Source: Bacteroidales bacterium | Lineage (GTDB): Bacteria > Bacteroidota > Bacteroidia > Bacteroidales > JAGONC01 | Reading direction: 5' to 3' | Assembly: GCA_023133655.1 (NCBI GenBank) | Contig: JAGLWB010000199.1 | Span: forward strand, 1 to 33,797 | Length of the DNA stretch: 33,797 nt | Shown here: positions 26,791 to 33,113 of the stretch, in pieces | Layout: the number at the start of each line of letters is the position of its first letter | Numbering within the stretch: the stretch's first letter is position 1 | Translations under genes and position numbers: made by a program | The notes under the pieces: generated by a model | What the model saw: the letters and a program-made list of their open reading frames with translations, nothing else | Databases searched by the model: none | Told to the model about the DNA's origin: nothing

Positions 26791-26902
26791 GGTAGGCGGT
26801 AGCCAGTAGCCGGTAGCCGGTAGTTGGCAGGCGGCAGTCACCAGTAGGCAGTCTGCAGTCTGAAATACATCGAAAATCGACAATTGACAATTGACAATCG
26901 CC
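26791..26902. repeat. Heptad array D (GGTAGCC, GGCAGTC and AATCGAC families, 16 units)
   Basis: Sixteen consecutive 7-bp units in one unbroken phase pass through three families: GGTAGCC-like (26791-26825), GGCAGTC-like (26826-26860), a linker TGAAATA, then CATCGAA and the AATCGAC/AATTGAC module (26868-26902). The array starts 75 bases upstream of the folB ATG, so it lies in the promoter or leader area of folB. Confidence 0.9.
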
Positions 26903-26912
26903 TAATTCTTTT

Positions 26913-26981
26913 GGCTCCAGAGGAGCCTAATGTTGGTAGAGAAAGGGTATCAAAGAAGTTATCACAAACCCCTTTAGGGGT
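26913..26981. repeat. Two short palindromic hairpins
   Basis: GGCTCCAGAGGAGCC (26913-26927) forms a 6-bp stem with a 3-base loop. ACCCCTTTAGGGGT (26968-26981) forms a 6-bp stem with a 2-base loop. They resemble dispersed intergenic palindromes seen in Bacteroidota genomes. The pair sits right after array D and before the next heptad run. Function unknown. Confidence 0.55.
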
Positions 26982-27002
26982 GACATGGGTGAAAAGATAT
27001 CC

Positions 27003-27030
27003 GAATAACGAATAACGATATACGAATTGA
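27003..27030. repeat. Heptad array (GAATAAC family, 4 units)
   Basis: GAATAAC twice, then the degenerate units GATATAC and GAATTGA, all in register. This is the reverse complement of the GTTATTC pair at the left edge of the window. Confidence 0.65.
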
Positions 27031-27055
27031 ATGAGGAACAGAGATTTGAGAATTA

Positions 27056-27092
27056 AAGAAGCCGTTCAGAAAAATCCAGAACGGCTTCTTTT
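27056..27092. terminator. Strong bidirectional terminator-like hairpin
   Basis: A perfect 12-bp stem (AAGAAGCCGTTC at 27056-27067 with GAACGGCTTCTT at 27079-27090) has an 11-base loop and is followed by T-rich sequence in both directions. It lies between folB and the small HTH gene, with no coding sequence within 300 bases on either side, so it insulates the housekeeping side from the accessory side. Confidence 0.65.
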
Positions 27093-27190
27093 GAGGCAAC
27101 GACCGTAAGTGAACCGTTTCCCCCTCTCTCCTTACAGCTTCAATGCTTATAGCGTTTTTTTCTCAATTTTTTCGTGACCAGAATGGCGCT

Positions 27191-27481
27191 GAATTGTGTC
27201 TGTAGCTTCTGGAATCGAACTATACCAAGGGTTTCAGGAGATTGAATGGAAAAAAATACCCGAAAACATCAACAATATTTTCTTGACATTCAAAACTATT
27301 GAAATTTTATTCTCAAACCTTCAACCATTGACAATTTTATTTCTGCTTTTTCTTTCCCTACAGTCATAGGGTTTTCCTCATTTGTATCCAGAGAGTGACA
27401 ACACAAAAAGAACGCTCAGGGACAAATATACAAAATTCTTGAAAACAGGCGGTTCGAATCCAGAATCAGACACAATTTTTT
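27191..27481. repeat. Imperfect inverted-repeat pair around a non-coding 230-bp segment
   Basis: The minus strand near 27221-27191 reads GTTCGATTCCAGAA followed by CAGACACAATT. The plus strand near 27453-27478 reads GTTCGAATCCAGAA followed by CAGACACAATT. The two ~28-base repeats face each other and enclose about 230 bases without a plausible gene. The GTTCGAATCC core resembles a tRNA T-arm, but the flanking bases do not pair, so no intact tRNA is present. It could be a MITE-like element or remnants of attachment sites. Confidence 0.5.
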
Positions 27482-27498
27482 GCCCTATTCGACGTCAT

Positions 27499-27618
27499 TA
27501 AGCCTTCCCCCAAATGAAAAAACCTACCCCCATTGATAAAACCAGCCTACCCTGAAATAGTCAGCCTACCCACAAATAGCCTGCATACCCTCAAATAGTC
27601 ACCATACCTATGAATATT
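27499..27618. repeat. Iteron-like tandem repeats (six copies, ~19-21 bp)
   Basis: Four adjacent 19-bp copies begin at 27543, 27562, 27581 and 27600, sharing the core CCTACCC then AAATAG (last copy diverged). Two further copies with the same core and slightly longer spacing lie at about 27499 and 27520. The ~two-helical-turn period and the position immediately upstream of a small HTH gene suggest repeated protein-binding sites. Confidence 0.75.
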
Positions 27619-27626
27619 TCAACCAT

Positions 27627-27643
27627 ATTGTTTTAGAAACAAT
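27627..27643. promoter_or_regulatory. Perfect palindrome upstream of HTH gene (candidate operator)
   Basis: ATTGTTTTAGAAACAAT has perfect 7-bp arms around a 3-base centre. It lies 79 bases before the HTH gene start and 8 bases after the last iteron-like repeat. It is a plausible operator for the HTH protein itself. Confidence 0.5.
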
Positions 27644-27686
27644 AGCGACATAATTTCGCTTTTGAATTTACCCACAGCCCAAAAAC

Positions 27687-27714
27687 TTTAAACCTTGAAC
27701 CTTAAACTTTGAAC
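27687..27714. repeat. Heptad array G (CTTGAAC family, 4 units)
   Basis: Four units in register: TTTAAAC, CTTGAAC, CTTAAAC, TTTGAAC. The array ends 7 bases before the ATG of the HTH gene, in the place of its leader. Confidence 0.7.
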
Positions 27715-27721
27715 CAAAATT

Positions 27722-27970
27722 ATGTCTGAAAGAATAATTTTAATCACCGATGCCGACCTCAAAACCATCATCATCGAAGCAATCAGAGAGGTTGATGAAA
27801 CCAAACGAAAAGAGGAGCCGGAGAAGCTTCTAACGGTAAACAAAGTTGCCAGGAGAACAGGCCGCTCTCATGCAACGATCACCAAGCTAAGGAATGAAGG
27901 CGTTTTGAGATCGACTAAGGATGGGTTGATTTTGGGGTCGTCGTTGGAGGAGTATCTTTATTCTCAGTAG
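27722..27970 (+). CDS. Small helix-turn-helix protein (excisionase-like)
   Basis: The 82-residue protein has a helical acidic start (about 8-30) and a winged-HTH-like segment at about 36-78: LLTVNKVARRTGRSHATITKLRNEG then a DGLILGSSLEEYL tail. This is the pattern of MerR/excisionase-type HTH proteins, which bind repeated sites and bend DNA, often in mobile elements. No integrase gene is adjacent. Upstream lie the six iteron-like repeats, a perfect palindrome and a heptad array, so this looks like a regulatory or recombination-directionality locus. The stop codon TAG lies within the first unit of the next heptad array, so the last codons may have been rewritten by the repeat. Confidence 0.7.
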   Translation: MSERIILITDADLKTIIIEAIREVDETKRKEEPEKLLTVNKVARRTGRSHATITKLRNEGVLRSTKDGLILGSSLEEYLYSQ

Positions 27971-28021
27971 CCGGTAGCCAGTAGCCAGTAGCCAGTCCGC
28001 AGTTGGCAGTCGGCGGTAATT
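27966..28021. repeat. Heptad array E (AGTAGCC and AGTCGGC families, 8 units)
   Basis: Eight 7-bp units in register: AGTAGCC, GGTAGCC, AGTAGCC twice, then AGTCCGC, AGTTGGC, AGTCGGC and GGTAATT. The first unit contains the stop codon of the HTH gene. The TCCGCAGTTGG part also occurs at the start of array B1 (24038-24048). Confidence 0.88.
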
Positions 28022-28047
28022 TGAAAATATAGCCAACCGTTGAAATT

Positions 28048-28088
28048 CGGGCCGGGTTTGACGCTATCGAGTTGGGCCCGGTTTTTTT
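28048..28088 (+). terminator. Possible rho-independent terminator after HTH gene
   Basis: A GC-rich arm CGGGCCGGG (28048-28056) can pair with GGGCCCGG (28074-28081) across an ~18-base loop and is followed by seven T residues. It would end the HTH transcript just before the convergent abiEii stop. Confidence 0.5.
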
Positions 28089-28100
28089 ATTAATCATTGG

Positions 28101-29102
28101 TTAACCCGGATTAATTTGTCGAAATCTATTTTTCAGTTCAATCAGTCGTTCAATTAAATCAGGAAAAGACAATGGTTCACCATAAATTATGTATTCACAC
28201 ATTTTATTATAATCTGCTTTCCACTCAGCAATTACTTCACCAGGTGGTATAAAGTCAATTCTATCAGGACTATGTTTTGCATAATCCACACCACCTAGGC
28301 GAGTAAATTTTTCACGATGCTTAACAATTGATTTATAGAGTTCAAAGTCCTTTAAAGCTGCTTTACCATGTTCGGTATCCATCATTTTTTCAAGATCAAA
28401 TAAATGACGGCTTTTCCTTTCTGATTTCATTTTATCCCTGGGCCTCTGAAATTCTTCATGTAAGAGGAATGCTTTTTCCAGAAAAGTCTTTTTGGGTAAA
28501 ACAATGGGAATGTTTGCCGGATAATCAGCGAATTCTAGTTCTGAAAATGCTTCGCCCACCATTGATTGTATGGGACGAGCTTCAATCGGTTCCATCAGCG
28601 AACGGGCCCCAACTTCAATTAAAACCCGTGGATTCAAATAATCTGATTTTTCAGTTATTGAAGCGTAAAAAAGTTGTACTTCAACAGGATCAGTATCCGA
28701 GGCATCAAAATCCTTTACAGATAGTTCAAAATTCGAAATTCCCATATTTTTTAACACACTTTCAAGCTTTTTAAAAAACACAGTACTTATATACTTACAA
28801 GACGCTCTTCGTAGTTTTCGGATTTGCCCACTATTCAGGTCATTATCATATCCAAATAGTTTACGACCCATTGCCAGGTCAATATCTTCGGAGAATCGCT
28901 CAATCAGGTTCCACCCTTTACTCAACGAAGTGCCACCCTTGAAAACAATATGTTCTGAAAAGGGTAATGCGAAAATGGCTTTCAATGTCAGGGTGACCCA
29001 CCAATCTTTTTCGATGGCCGCAGGTGGCAAGTCTGTTTGGTTACTTACCTGGTTAAAAATCTCAAGCTTTCTCTGTTCGCTTAGATCAAAGAATTTTTTC
29101 AT
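28101..29102 (-). CDS. abiEii: AbiEii-type nucleotidyltransferase toxin (type IV TA)
   Basis: The 333-residue protein has the AbiEii/DUF1814 nucleotidyltransferase fold. The active-site signature is VFKGGTSLSKGWNLI (about 53-67) followed by ERFSEDIDLAM with acidic pair D73 and D75. Later motifs EARPIQSMV and DKMKSERKSRHLFDL match the conserved C-terminal set. In the studied AbiE systems this protein is the toxin that halts growth by adding nucleotides to tRNA, and the pair can abort phage infection; that is family knowledge, not shown here. Its start overlaps the antitoxin gene by 17 bases, so translation is probably coupled. All key residues seem intact. The stop lies about 12 bases past the T-run of the HTH-side terminator. 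Confidence 0.88.
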   Translation of the reverse strand: MKKFFDLSEQRKLEIFNQVSNQTDLPPAAIEKDWWVTLTLKAIFALPFSEHIVFKGGTSLSKGWNLIERFSEDIDLAMGRKLFGYDNDLNSGQIRKLRRASCKYISTVFFKKLESVLKNMGISNFELSVKDFDASDTDPVEVQLFYASITEKSDYLNPRVLIEVGARSLMEPIEARPIQSMVGEAFSELEFADYPANIPIVLPKKTFLEKAFLLHEEFQRPRDKMKSERKSRHLFDLEKMMDTEHGKAALKDFELYKSIVKHREKFTRLGGVDYAKHSPDRIDFIPPGEVIAEWKADYNKMCEYIIYGEPLSFPDLIERLIELKNRFRQINPG

Positions 29103-29736
29103 AATTCAATTCTGCTTTTTTCGCAGCCAACATAATTTTTGCGATCCAGGCCGGAGCTAAACATGCATCATCCAATACTTTTTGCAGATCTTCTTTTTGC
29201 AAAAGTTTATGTATTCTTGCTAACTGTTCATTGGTTACATTATCCTTCCCAATTTCACGCAGGGCCTGAATGACCAGGCCACTTATCTCCCCTTCTGCCG
29301 ATAGGTTTTTGGGTGTTGTTTTTTTAAATTTTATAGTCCGCTTGCCAATTTGTATGCTTCTGGGGGCACCATCAGTAAGGAAAACCACTTTCAGAGGAAC
29401 TTGAGTTGAAAGACCTAATTTGTTGAGCGCTTGCAAACCGGTTGGGAAAATCCGGGCTTTGTCACGTTTAGCAATTGCCTTTGCAATTTCTTCTACAGGA
29501 GGATACAGAGTGCCAAGTTCTTTATCTTGTTTTGGATATAGATAAATACCATGTGCCAGATGAACAATCAGATCATCCTTAGCAAGTCTATGTAGAGCCT
29601 GCCTGATAGCATCTACACTTCCGGTATCAATAAAATCTTCAGGGAAAAAAACTTTACCACGTTTATGATTCTTGATTTTATCAAGAATCCTTTTATCAGT
29701 AGTATTTCTTGTTTTATCTTTAGGTCGAGCAGTCAT
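29086..29736 (-). CDS. abiEi: AbiEi-type antitoxin (DUF6088-like, winged-HTH)
   Basis: The 216-residue protein (from the ATG at 29736) has an N-terminal winged helix (KIKNHKRGKVFFPEDF, then VDAIRQALHRLAKDDLIVHL and GIYLYPK) and a C-terminal domain of AbiEi type with PTGLQALNKLGLSTQVP and VFLTDGAPRSI. It acts as antitoxin and, in studied cases, represses its own promoter. A GTG at 29757 is in frame, but it lies inside the promoter/operator palindrome, ahead of the expected transcription start, so the internal ATG is preferred. It overlaps abiEii by 17 bases. Confidence 0.85.
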   Translation of the reverse strand: MTARPKDKTRNTTDKRILDKIKNHKRGKVFFPEDFIDTGSVDAIRQALHRLAKDDLIVHLAHGIYLYPKQDKELGTLYPPVEEIAKAIAKRDKARIFPTGLQALNKLGLSTQVPLKVVFLTDGAPRSIQIGKRTIKFKKTTPKNLSAEGEISGLVIQALREIGKDNVTNEQLARIHKLLQKEDLQKVLDDACLAPAWIAKIMLAAKKAELNYEKIL

Positions 29737-29752
29737 TTCAGCATCTTTTTCT

Positions 29753-29779
29753 GTCACAAATATAGCATAAATTTGTGAC
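29753..29779 (-). promoter_or_regulatory. Promoter with overlapping palindromic operator for abiEi-abiEii
   Basis: The palindrome GTCACAAAT-N9-ATTTGTGAC has perfect 9-bp arms. On the minus strand, the -7 box TATATTTG (29764-29757) overlaps one arm. Transcription from it would start near 29750, between the palindrome and the ATG at 29736. Binding of AbiEi here would block the polymerase, matching the known negative autoregulation of AbiE systems. Confidence 0.65.
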
Positions 29780-30103
29780 GAAGTAATACTTTTTTTTTCA
29801 TTACTATCAACTCTATTGACAACTTCCCAATTATCAATTGTTTTATTGGCACCTCCTGCTCCATCATCTCCTCTACAATCATCACTTCAATCCTCCGGAA
29901 TGCTGTACTTCTGTAAGGATTCAACGTGTATAGCTATAAAATAAGGAGCTTTTACTACCATAAAACGCGGGTTTCCTTAGAGGAGTAAAGGAAAGAAGGG
30001 GAAATGCAATCAAAATAATTGGTTCAAAGTATAAGGCATTGCTAAGTCTAAGCTAAAGCGATTTCCAATTTTCTTCTTTCCATTGGTTTGATCGGTTTAT
30101 GTT
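29780..30103. other. Intergenic stretch without a recognised gene
   Basis: Nothing firm was found. A 24-codon minus-strand frame (29961-29887, MVVKAPYFIAIHVESL at its start) looks mildly coding but is too short to assign. A (CAATTATCAATTG)-like palindromic patch lies near 29828-29840. Confidence 0.4.
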
Positions 30104-30226
30104 ATGGATGGCATAGATATAGATTTGTGTAAAACATGTAAGCAGGGCCTGCTGGTAGTAGTTGAAAAATGGACAAAGGACCGCGCATCGCCATTGCAAA
30201 AGCATCTGGCCGGAATGACCGCATAG
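30104..30226 (+). pseudogene. Possible C-terminal relic of a transposase
   Basis: A 40-codon frame reads MDGIDIDLCKTCKQGLL at its start. The CxxC knuckle followed by basic residues near a C-terminus resembles the end of IS91-like transposases common in Bacteroidota, and a stop codon sits six codons upstream in the same frame. No upstream catalytic part is present. The evidence is weak; it may be an unrelated fragment. Confidence 0.3.
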
Positions 30227-30625
30227 TACGGTTAACCGACATTTTCTTTCTTTTTGTTGGGCTTATGCACTGTCATAGCATTAGTATACTATGCCTGGAA
30301 ACCAGGAAAAACCGATAGCCGGTCATATAATCCGGCAGGAAACATCATCATTATCATCAATTCAAGAAAAATGGAACATATTAACACCAAATATCAATGC
30401 TTCAAATTGGCCAATAACACCTCAATCTGCGAAAAAGCCTATATTGAAATTACACAGGAAAAATTTCTTGTCTTTTAGCAACCCATAGTGCAAAGGTTTG
30501 GTTCAACACAGGGACAAACACAGTAGAGTCCCCCGGATCATACATGTGTTTGATCCCTGATTATTATGCCACGTTTTTTTTAAATCAATTAATCAAACAT
30601 GACTGCTAAAACTGATTTCATTAAA
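30227..30625. other. Intergenic stretch without a recognised gene
   Basis: Two overlapping plus-strand frames of 65-74 codons exist (30254 and 30291 starts) but show no domain, no conserved motif and no clear promoter. Probably degraded mobile-element sequence. Confidence 0.4.
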
Positions 30626-31906
30626 TCAAGATAAATCAGTGTTGTATGTTGGTTGATATTCTCTAATCCAACGCTTTTCTGCGTACTTTCTTACATTTTC
30701 ATCATCAGGTGCAAAAGTTTCAAGACAAAAAAAGTCAAAAGCCTCAACACCATATTTATTAAAGTGCTCTTGCATTAATTTTGAATGATGCTCTCCAAGT
30801 GCTAACTCACCTATATGAGTCTTTTTTCGGAACTCCATGTTTTGAGATTCACCAATATAGAAGTCTAATGTTTTATTATCTACAATGAGATAAACGCCAG
30901 AATCTCCATAGCTAATAGCTCCAGGTTTAATTGTGTATTTCGACAGTTCTATAAGCTTACCTGCAGTAGATGCTTTAATGCGTTTTTCTTCTTTTTTGGT
31001 TTCTTCAATATTTTTTTGCTCATTTTTAAGGTCTTGTTTAATCTGATTAACTACTTCATTATAAGTATCTATCTTGTAAATACTTACATCATTTATTGAT
31101 TTGTCTTTAAAAAATTCAATATGTTCTTTTAGTAATTTATAATCATTTGTATATCTGTTATAATTATCAATACAGGTATTTATTGTTCTCCAGAAATCAG
31201 GTTTAATGGGATCAAAGTGAGCTTCCTCCTCCATTAGATAAGGTGTAGAGACAATATACCTAATAGGACTGTATACATCACCATTTTTATTACGAAGTGT
31301 ATAATCCTCATATCTTACTTCCGATTTAGGAAAAAGGTGTCCCCTGTAAATAGCTCTCCAAACAGAACATTTTCCGTCATTTTCACTAAATAATCTTTCC
31401 CATTTAATTGTCTTAACACCATTTACCTCTGTAACATCATAGAAATGTTCAACAAATAAATCAAAAAGACTTATTTTGGATTTCAATTCATTGATAAAAT
31501 CTTGGATTTCATCTCTTAATGTTAAATAATCATTTATATTTTGTTTTTTGCTCCTAAATAGTTTCTCCTGCTTAATCTCAAAGTATCTTTCTGCTTCATA
31601 CAACTTACTATTGTATTCATCATCAATGTCAAATTCGTAATTTTTTAACAATTCATCGCGATTAGGATTATTTTCTAATAGCAACAAAAATAATCTATCC
31701 TCAGCCTGTCCTACAGGAATACGAAAAGCACGATTTCTATTATCTACTGCATCTTCTGGATAATTATGATAATATGCTTTCCGATATTCATCAAAATATT
31801 TCTTAACACCATATTTAGTAGGATTAATAAGCCAATCAAACTTTTTTCTATTGATCCTTGCTTTTTCAGCTATTTCTTTTAGATGTTGTTCCATGTCAAA
31901 AGCCAT
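30626..31906 (-). CDS. GIY-YIG domain nuclease with long N-terminal region
   Basis: The 426-residue protein carries a C-terminal GIY-YIG nuclease domain (about 333-426). The signature is GVYL (337-340) and FYIG (349-352), with the catalytic Arg at R360 (EFRKKTH), the helix LGEHHSKLMQEHFNKYG, and the metal-binding Glu E410 in YAEKRWIREYQPTYNT. The first 280 residues match nothing I recognise and include Trp/Tyr/Arg-rich patches. A charged coiled coil (about 283-312) links it to the nuclease. Such architecture suits a site-directed DNA cutter in defence or mobile elements, but no function is shown. It is A+T-rich like its upstream neighbour, the HEPN-like gene, 157 bases away on the same strand. 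Confidence 0.75.
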   Translation of the reverse strand: MAFDMEQHLKEIAEKARINRKKFDWLINPTKYGVKKYFDEYRKAYYHNYPEDAVDNRNRAFRIPVGQAEDRLFLLLLENNPNRDELLKNYEFDIDDEYNSKLYEAERYFEIKQEKLFRSKKQNINDYLTLRDEIQDFINELKSKISLFDLFVEHFYDVTEVNGVKTIKWERLFSENDGKCSVWRAIYRGHLFPKSEVRYEDYTLRNKNGDVYSPIRYIVSTPYLMEEEAHFDPIKPDFWRTINTCIDNYNRYTNDYKLLKEHIEFFKDKSINDVSIYKIDTYNEVVNQIKQDLKNEQKNIEETKKEEKRIKASTAGKLIELSKYTIKPGAISYGDSGVYLIVDNKTLDFYIGESQNMEFRKKTHIGELALGEHHSKLMQEHFNKYGVEAFDFFCLETFAPDDENVRKYAEKRWIREYQPTYNTDLS

Positions 31907-32063
31907 AATGTTTATTGTTATTAATCAGTTTGAATATGGTGCGTTTTGCATTTTGAAATGCTTTATTTTCAATTTAATCCTATTTTTTATTGCTATAATC
32001 TTTATATTTAGCACAATCGGCAAAATGCACTATGTTTTTGTTTTAGTCCGTTAATTCTTTTAA

Positions 32064-32978
32064 TCAATCTTCCATTAAACTTGCTAAATACTCCTGCTCA
32101 CTATAATATAGCATTATTCCGATATATATAGGTTCTAATTTCTGATTATTATTTTTAAATTTTTCAAATGATAATTCAATGTCTTGATTTTTTGTAGTCT
32201 CTATTTGTCTTTTTAGTTTAGTCAATTTCTCTTGATTTACATCAAACCATTTCTGTCTAAATTTGGGGATAAGACTTCTATAATCTAATCCTTTATTCAT
32301 TTCTTTCTTGATTTCATAATCATAGAAGTATTGATTTTTGACAATTTTATTTAACTCACTCCAATCTTCGTTTGCATCACATTCATAAAAGTTTTCAATT
32401 GTTTCAATTAATTCCGATAATATTTCCGATAATATTTCTTGAGGAGTAGTAGAACTTGAGCAAATATATGTATTTAATCTTGAAATTATTTCTTTGAATT
32501 CTGTTATATTTTCTTTTCTTTTTATTGTATCACTTGCCTTTTTTGATTTGTCTGAGTATCCTGTAATTCCTATTTCAATAAATTGTGAAAAATATTTCTC
32601 TAAAAATTTCGAGTAAAACAAAATACAATATTCTGTTACTTTTTCATTTTCAAATAGTTTATGATATAGATTATTACGTGAAGTATGACAAAAATTAATA
32701 ATAGATGCTTCACCTATGGATATTATCTCAAGTTTTTTTGCTTGCGTTACAATGTTGCTAAAACGGTCAAAATTGCTAACTATATTTTTATAATCACATT
32801 TATCTAATTCTTTCATTACTAACAAATGGTGCAATTCTGATGTAGTTTTACTTTTGAGTAAATTCTCGACAATATTATCAAATAGGATAAGACTAATTCT
32901 TTTGTATTCGAATGTGTCATTATTTGCAAGAGAAATTGCTTCTCCTAATTGTGCATAATATAAATTTTTACGTTCCAT
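32064..32978 (-). CDS. Uncharacterised protein with HEPN-like RNNLYH motif
   Basis: This 304-residue, all-helical, Lys/Glu/Ile/Asn-rich protein belongs to no family I can name. At residues 101-106, after SIINFCHTS, it has RNNLYH, which fits the R-x4-H signature of HEPN ribonucleases, flanked by helices (about 83-100 and 108-135) as in that fold. HEPN proteins occur in toxin-antitoxin, CRISPR and abortive-infection systems. The rest of the protein has long amphipathic helices and no second domain I recognise. Base composition is clearly more A+T-rich than the housekeeping genes, suggesting transfer. The GIY-YIG gene lies downstream on the same strand; IS ends lie upstream. The HEPN assignment is an inference from one short motif. 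Confidence 0.5.
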   Translation of the reverse strand: MERKNLYYAQLGEAISLANNDTFEYKRISLILFDNIVENLLKSKTTSELHHLLVMKELDKCDYKNIVSNFDRFSNIVTQAKKLEIISIGEASIINFCHTSRNNLYHKLFENEKVTEYCILFYSKFLEKYFSQFIEIGITGYSDKSKKASDTIKRKENITEFKEIISRLNTYICSSSTTPQEILSEILSELIETIENFYECDANEDWSELNKIVKNQYFYDYEIKKEMNKGLDYRSLIPKFRQKWFDVNQEKLTKLKRQIETTKNQDIELSFEKFKNNNQKLEPIYIGIMLYYSEQEYLASLMED

Positions 32979-33073
32979 TCAGGTTTACTTTAATGCCTTA
33001 TATTAAACAGCTAAAGTTTAACATATTGTTTATGTGTGTTTTTTCTAGTTGAGTTTTTCCTGAAATGTTCTTT

Positions 33074-33113
33074 AAGGCACATGCTTTACAAAGTTAAAGG
33101 CACATGCTTTACA
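33074..33113. repeat. Tandem 17-bp direct repeats at the end of the IS481-like element
   Basis: AAGGCACATGCTTTACA occurs exactly at 33074-33090 and again at 33097-33113, period 23 bp. It closes the 3' side of the transposase gene and overlaps its last codons, as expected for repeated transposase-binding sites at an IS end. Confidence 0.75.
33089..33096 (-). promoter_or_regulatory. Candidate outward -7 box from the IS end
   Basis: The minus strand reads TAACTTTG, an exact TAnnTTTG match, between the two IS end repeats and pointing at the HEPN-like gene 111 bases away. No good -33 element was found. Confidence 0.3.

Noticed and set aside
26717-26890. N-terminal extension of FolB by 58 residues
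   Set aside because: The extension is a translation of heptad array D and its flank (repeating RLPT/RLLA residues) and lacks family character; FolB proteins start at MSQISIEG-like sequence.
27453-27481. tRNA gene, from the GGTTCGAATCC sequence
   Set aside because: The flanking bases do not form the T-stem and no anticodon arm or acceptor partner is present upstream.
28328-28774. 148-codon plus-strand frame
   Set aside because: It lies wholly inside abiEii on the opposite strand and shows no domain; abiEii has clear catalytic motifs.
30254-30488. Two overlapping 65-74 codon plus-strand frames
   Set aside because: No motif, no clear promoter, and both frames look equally non-coding; probably degraded sequence.
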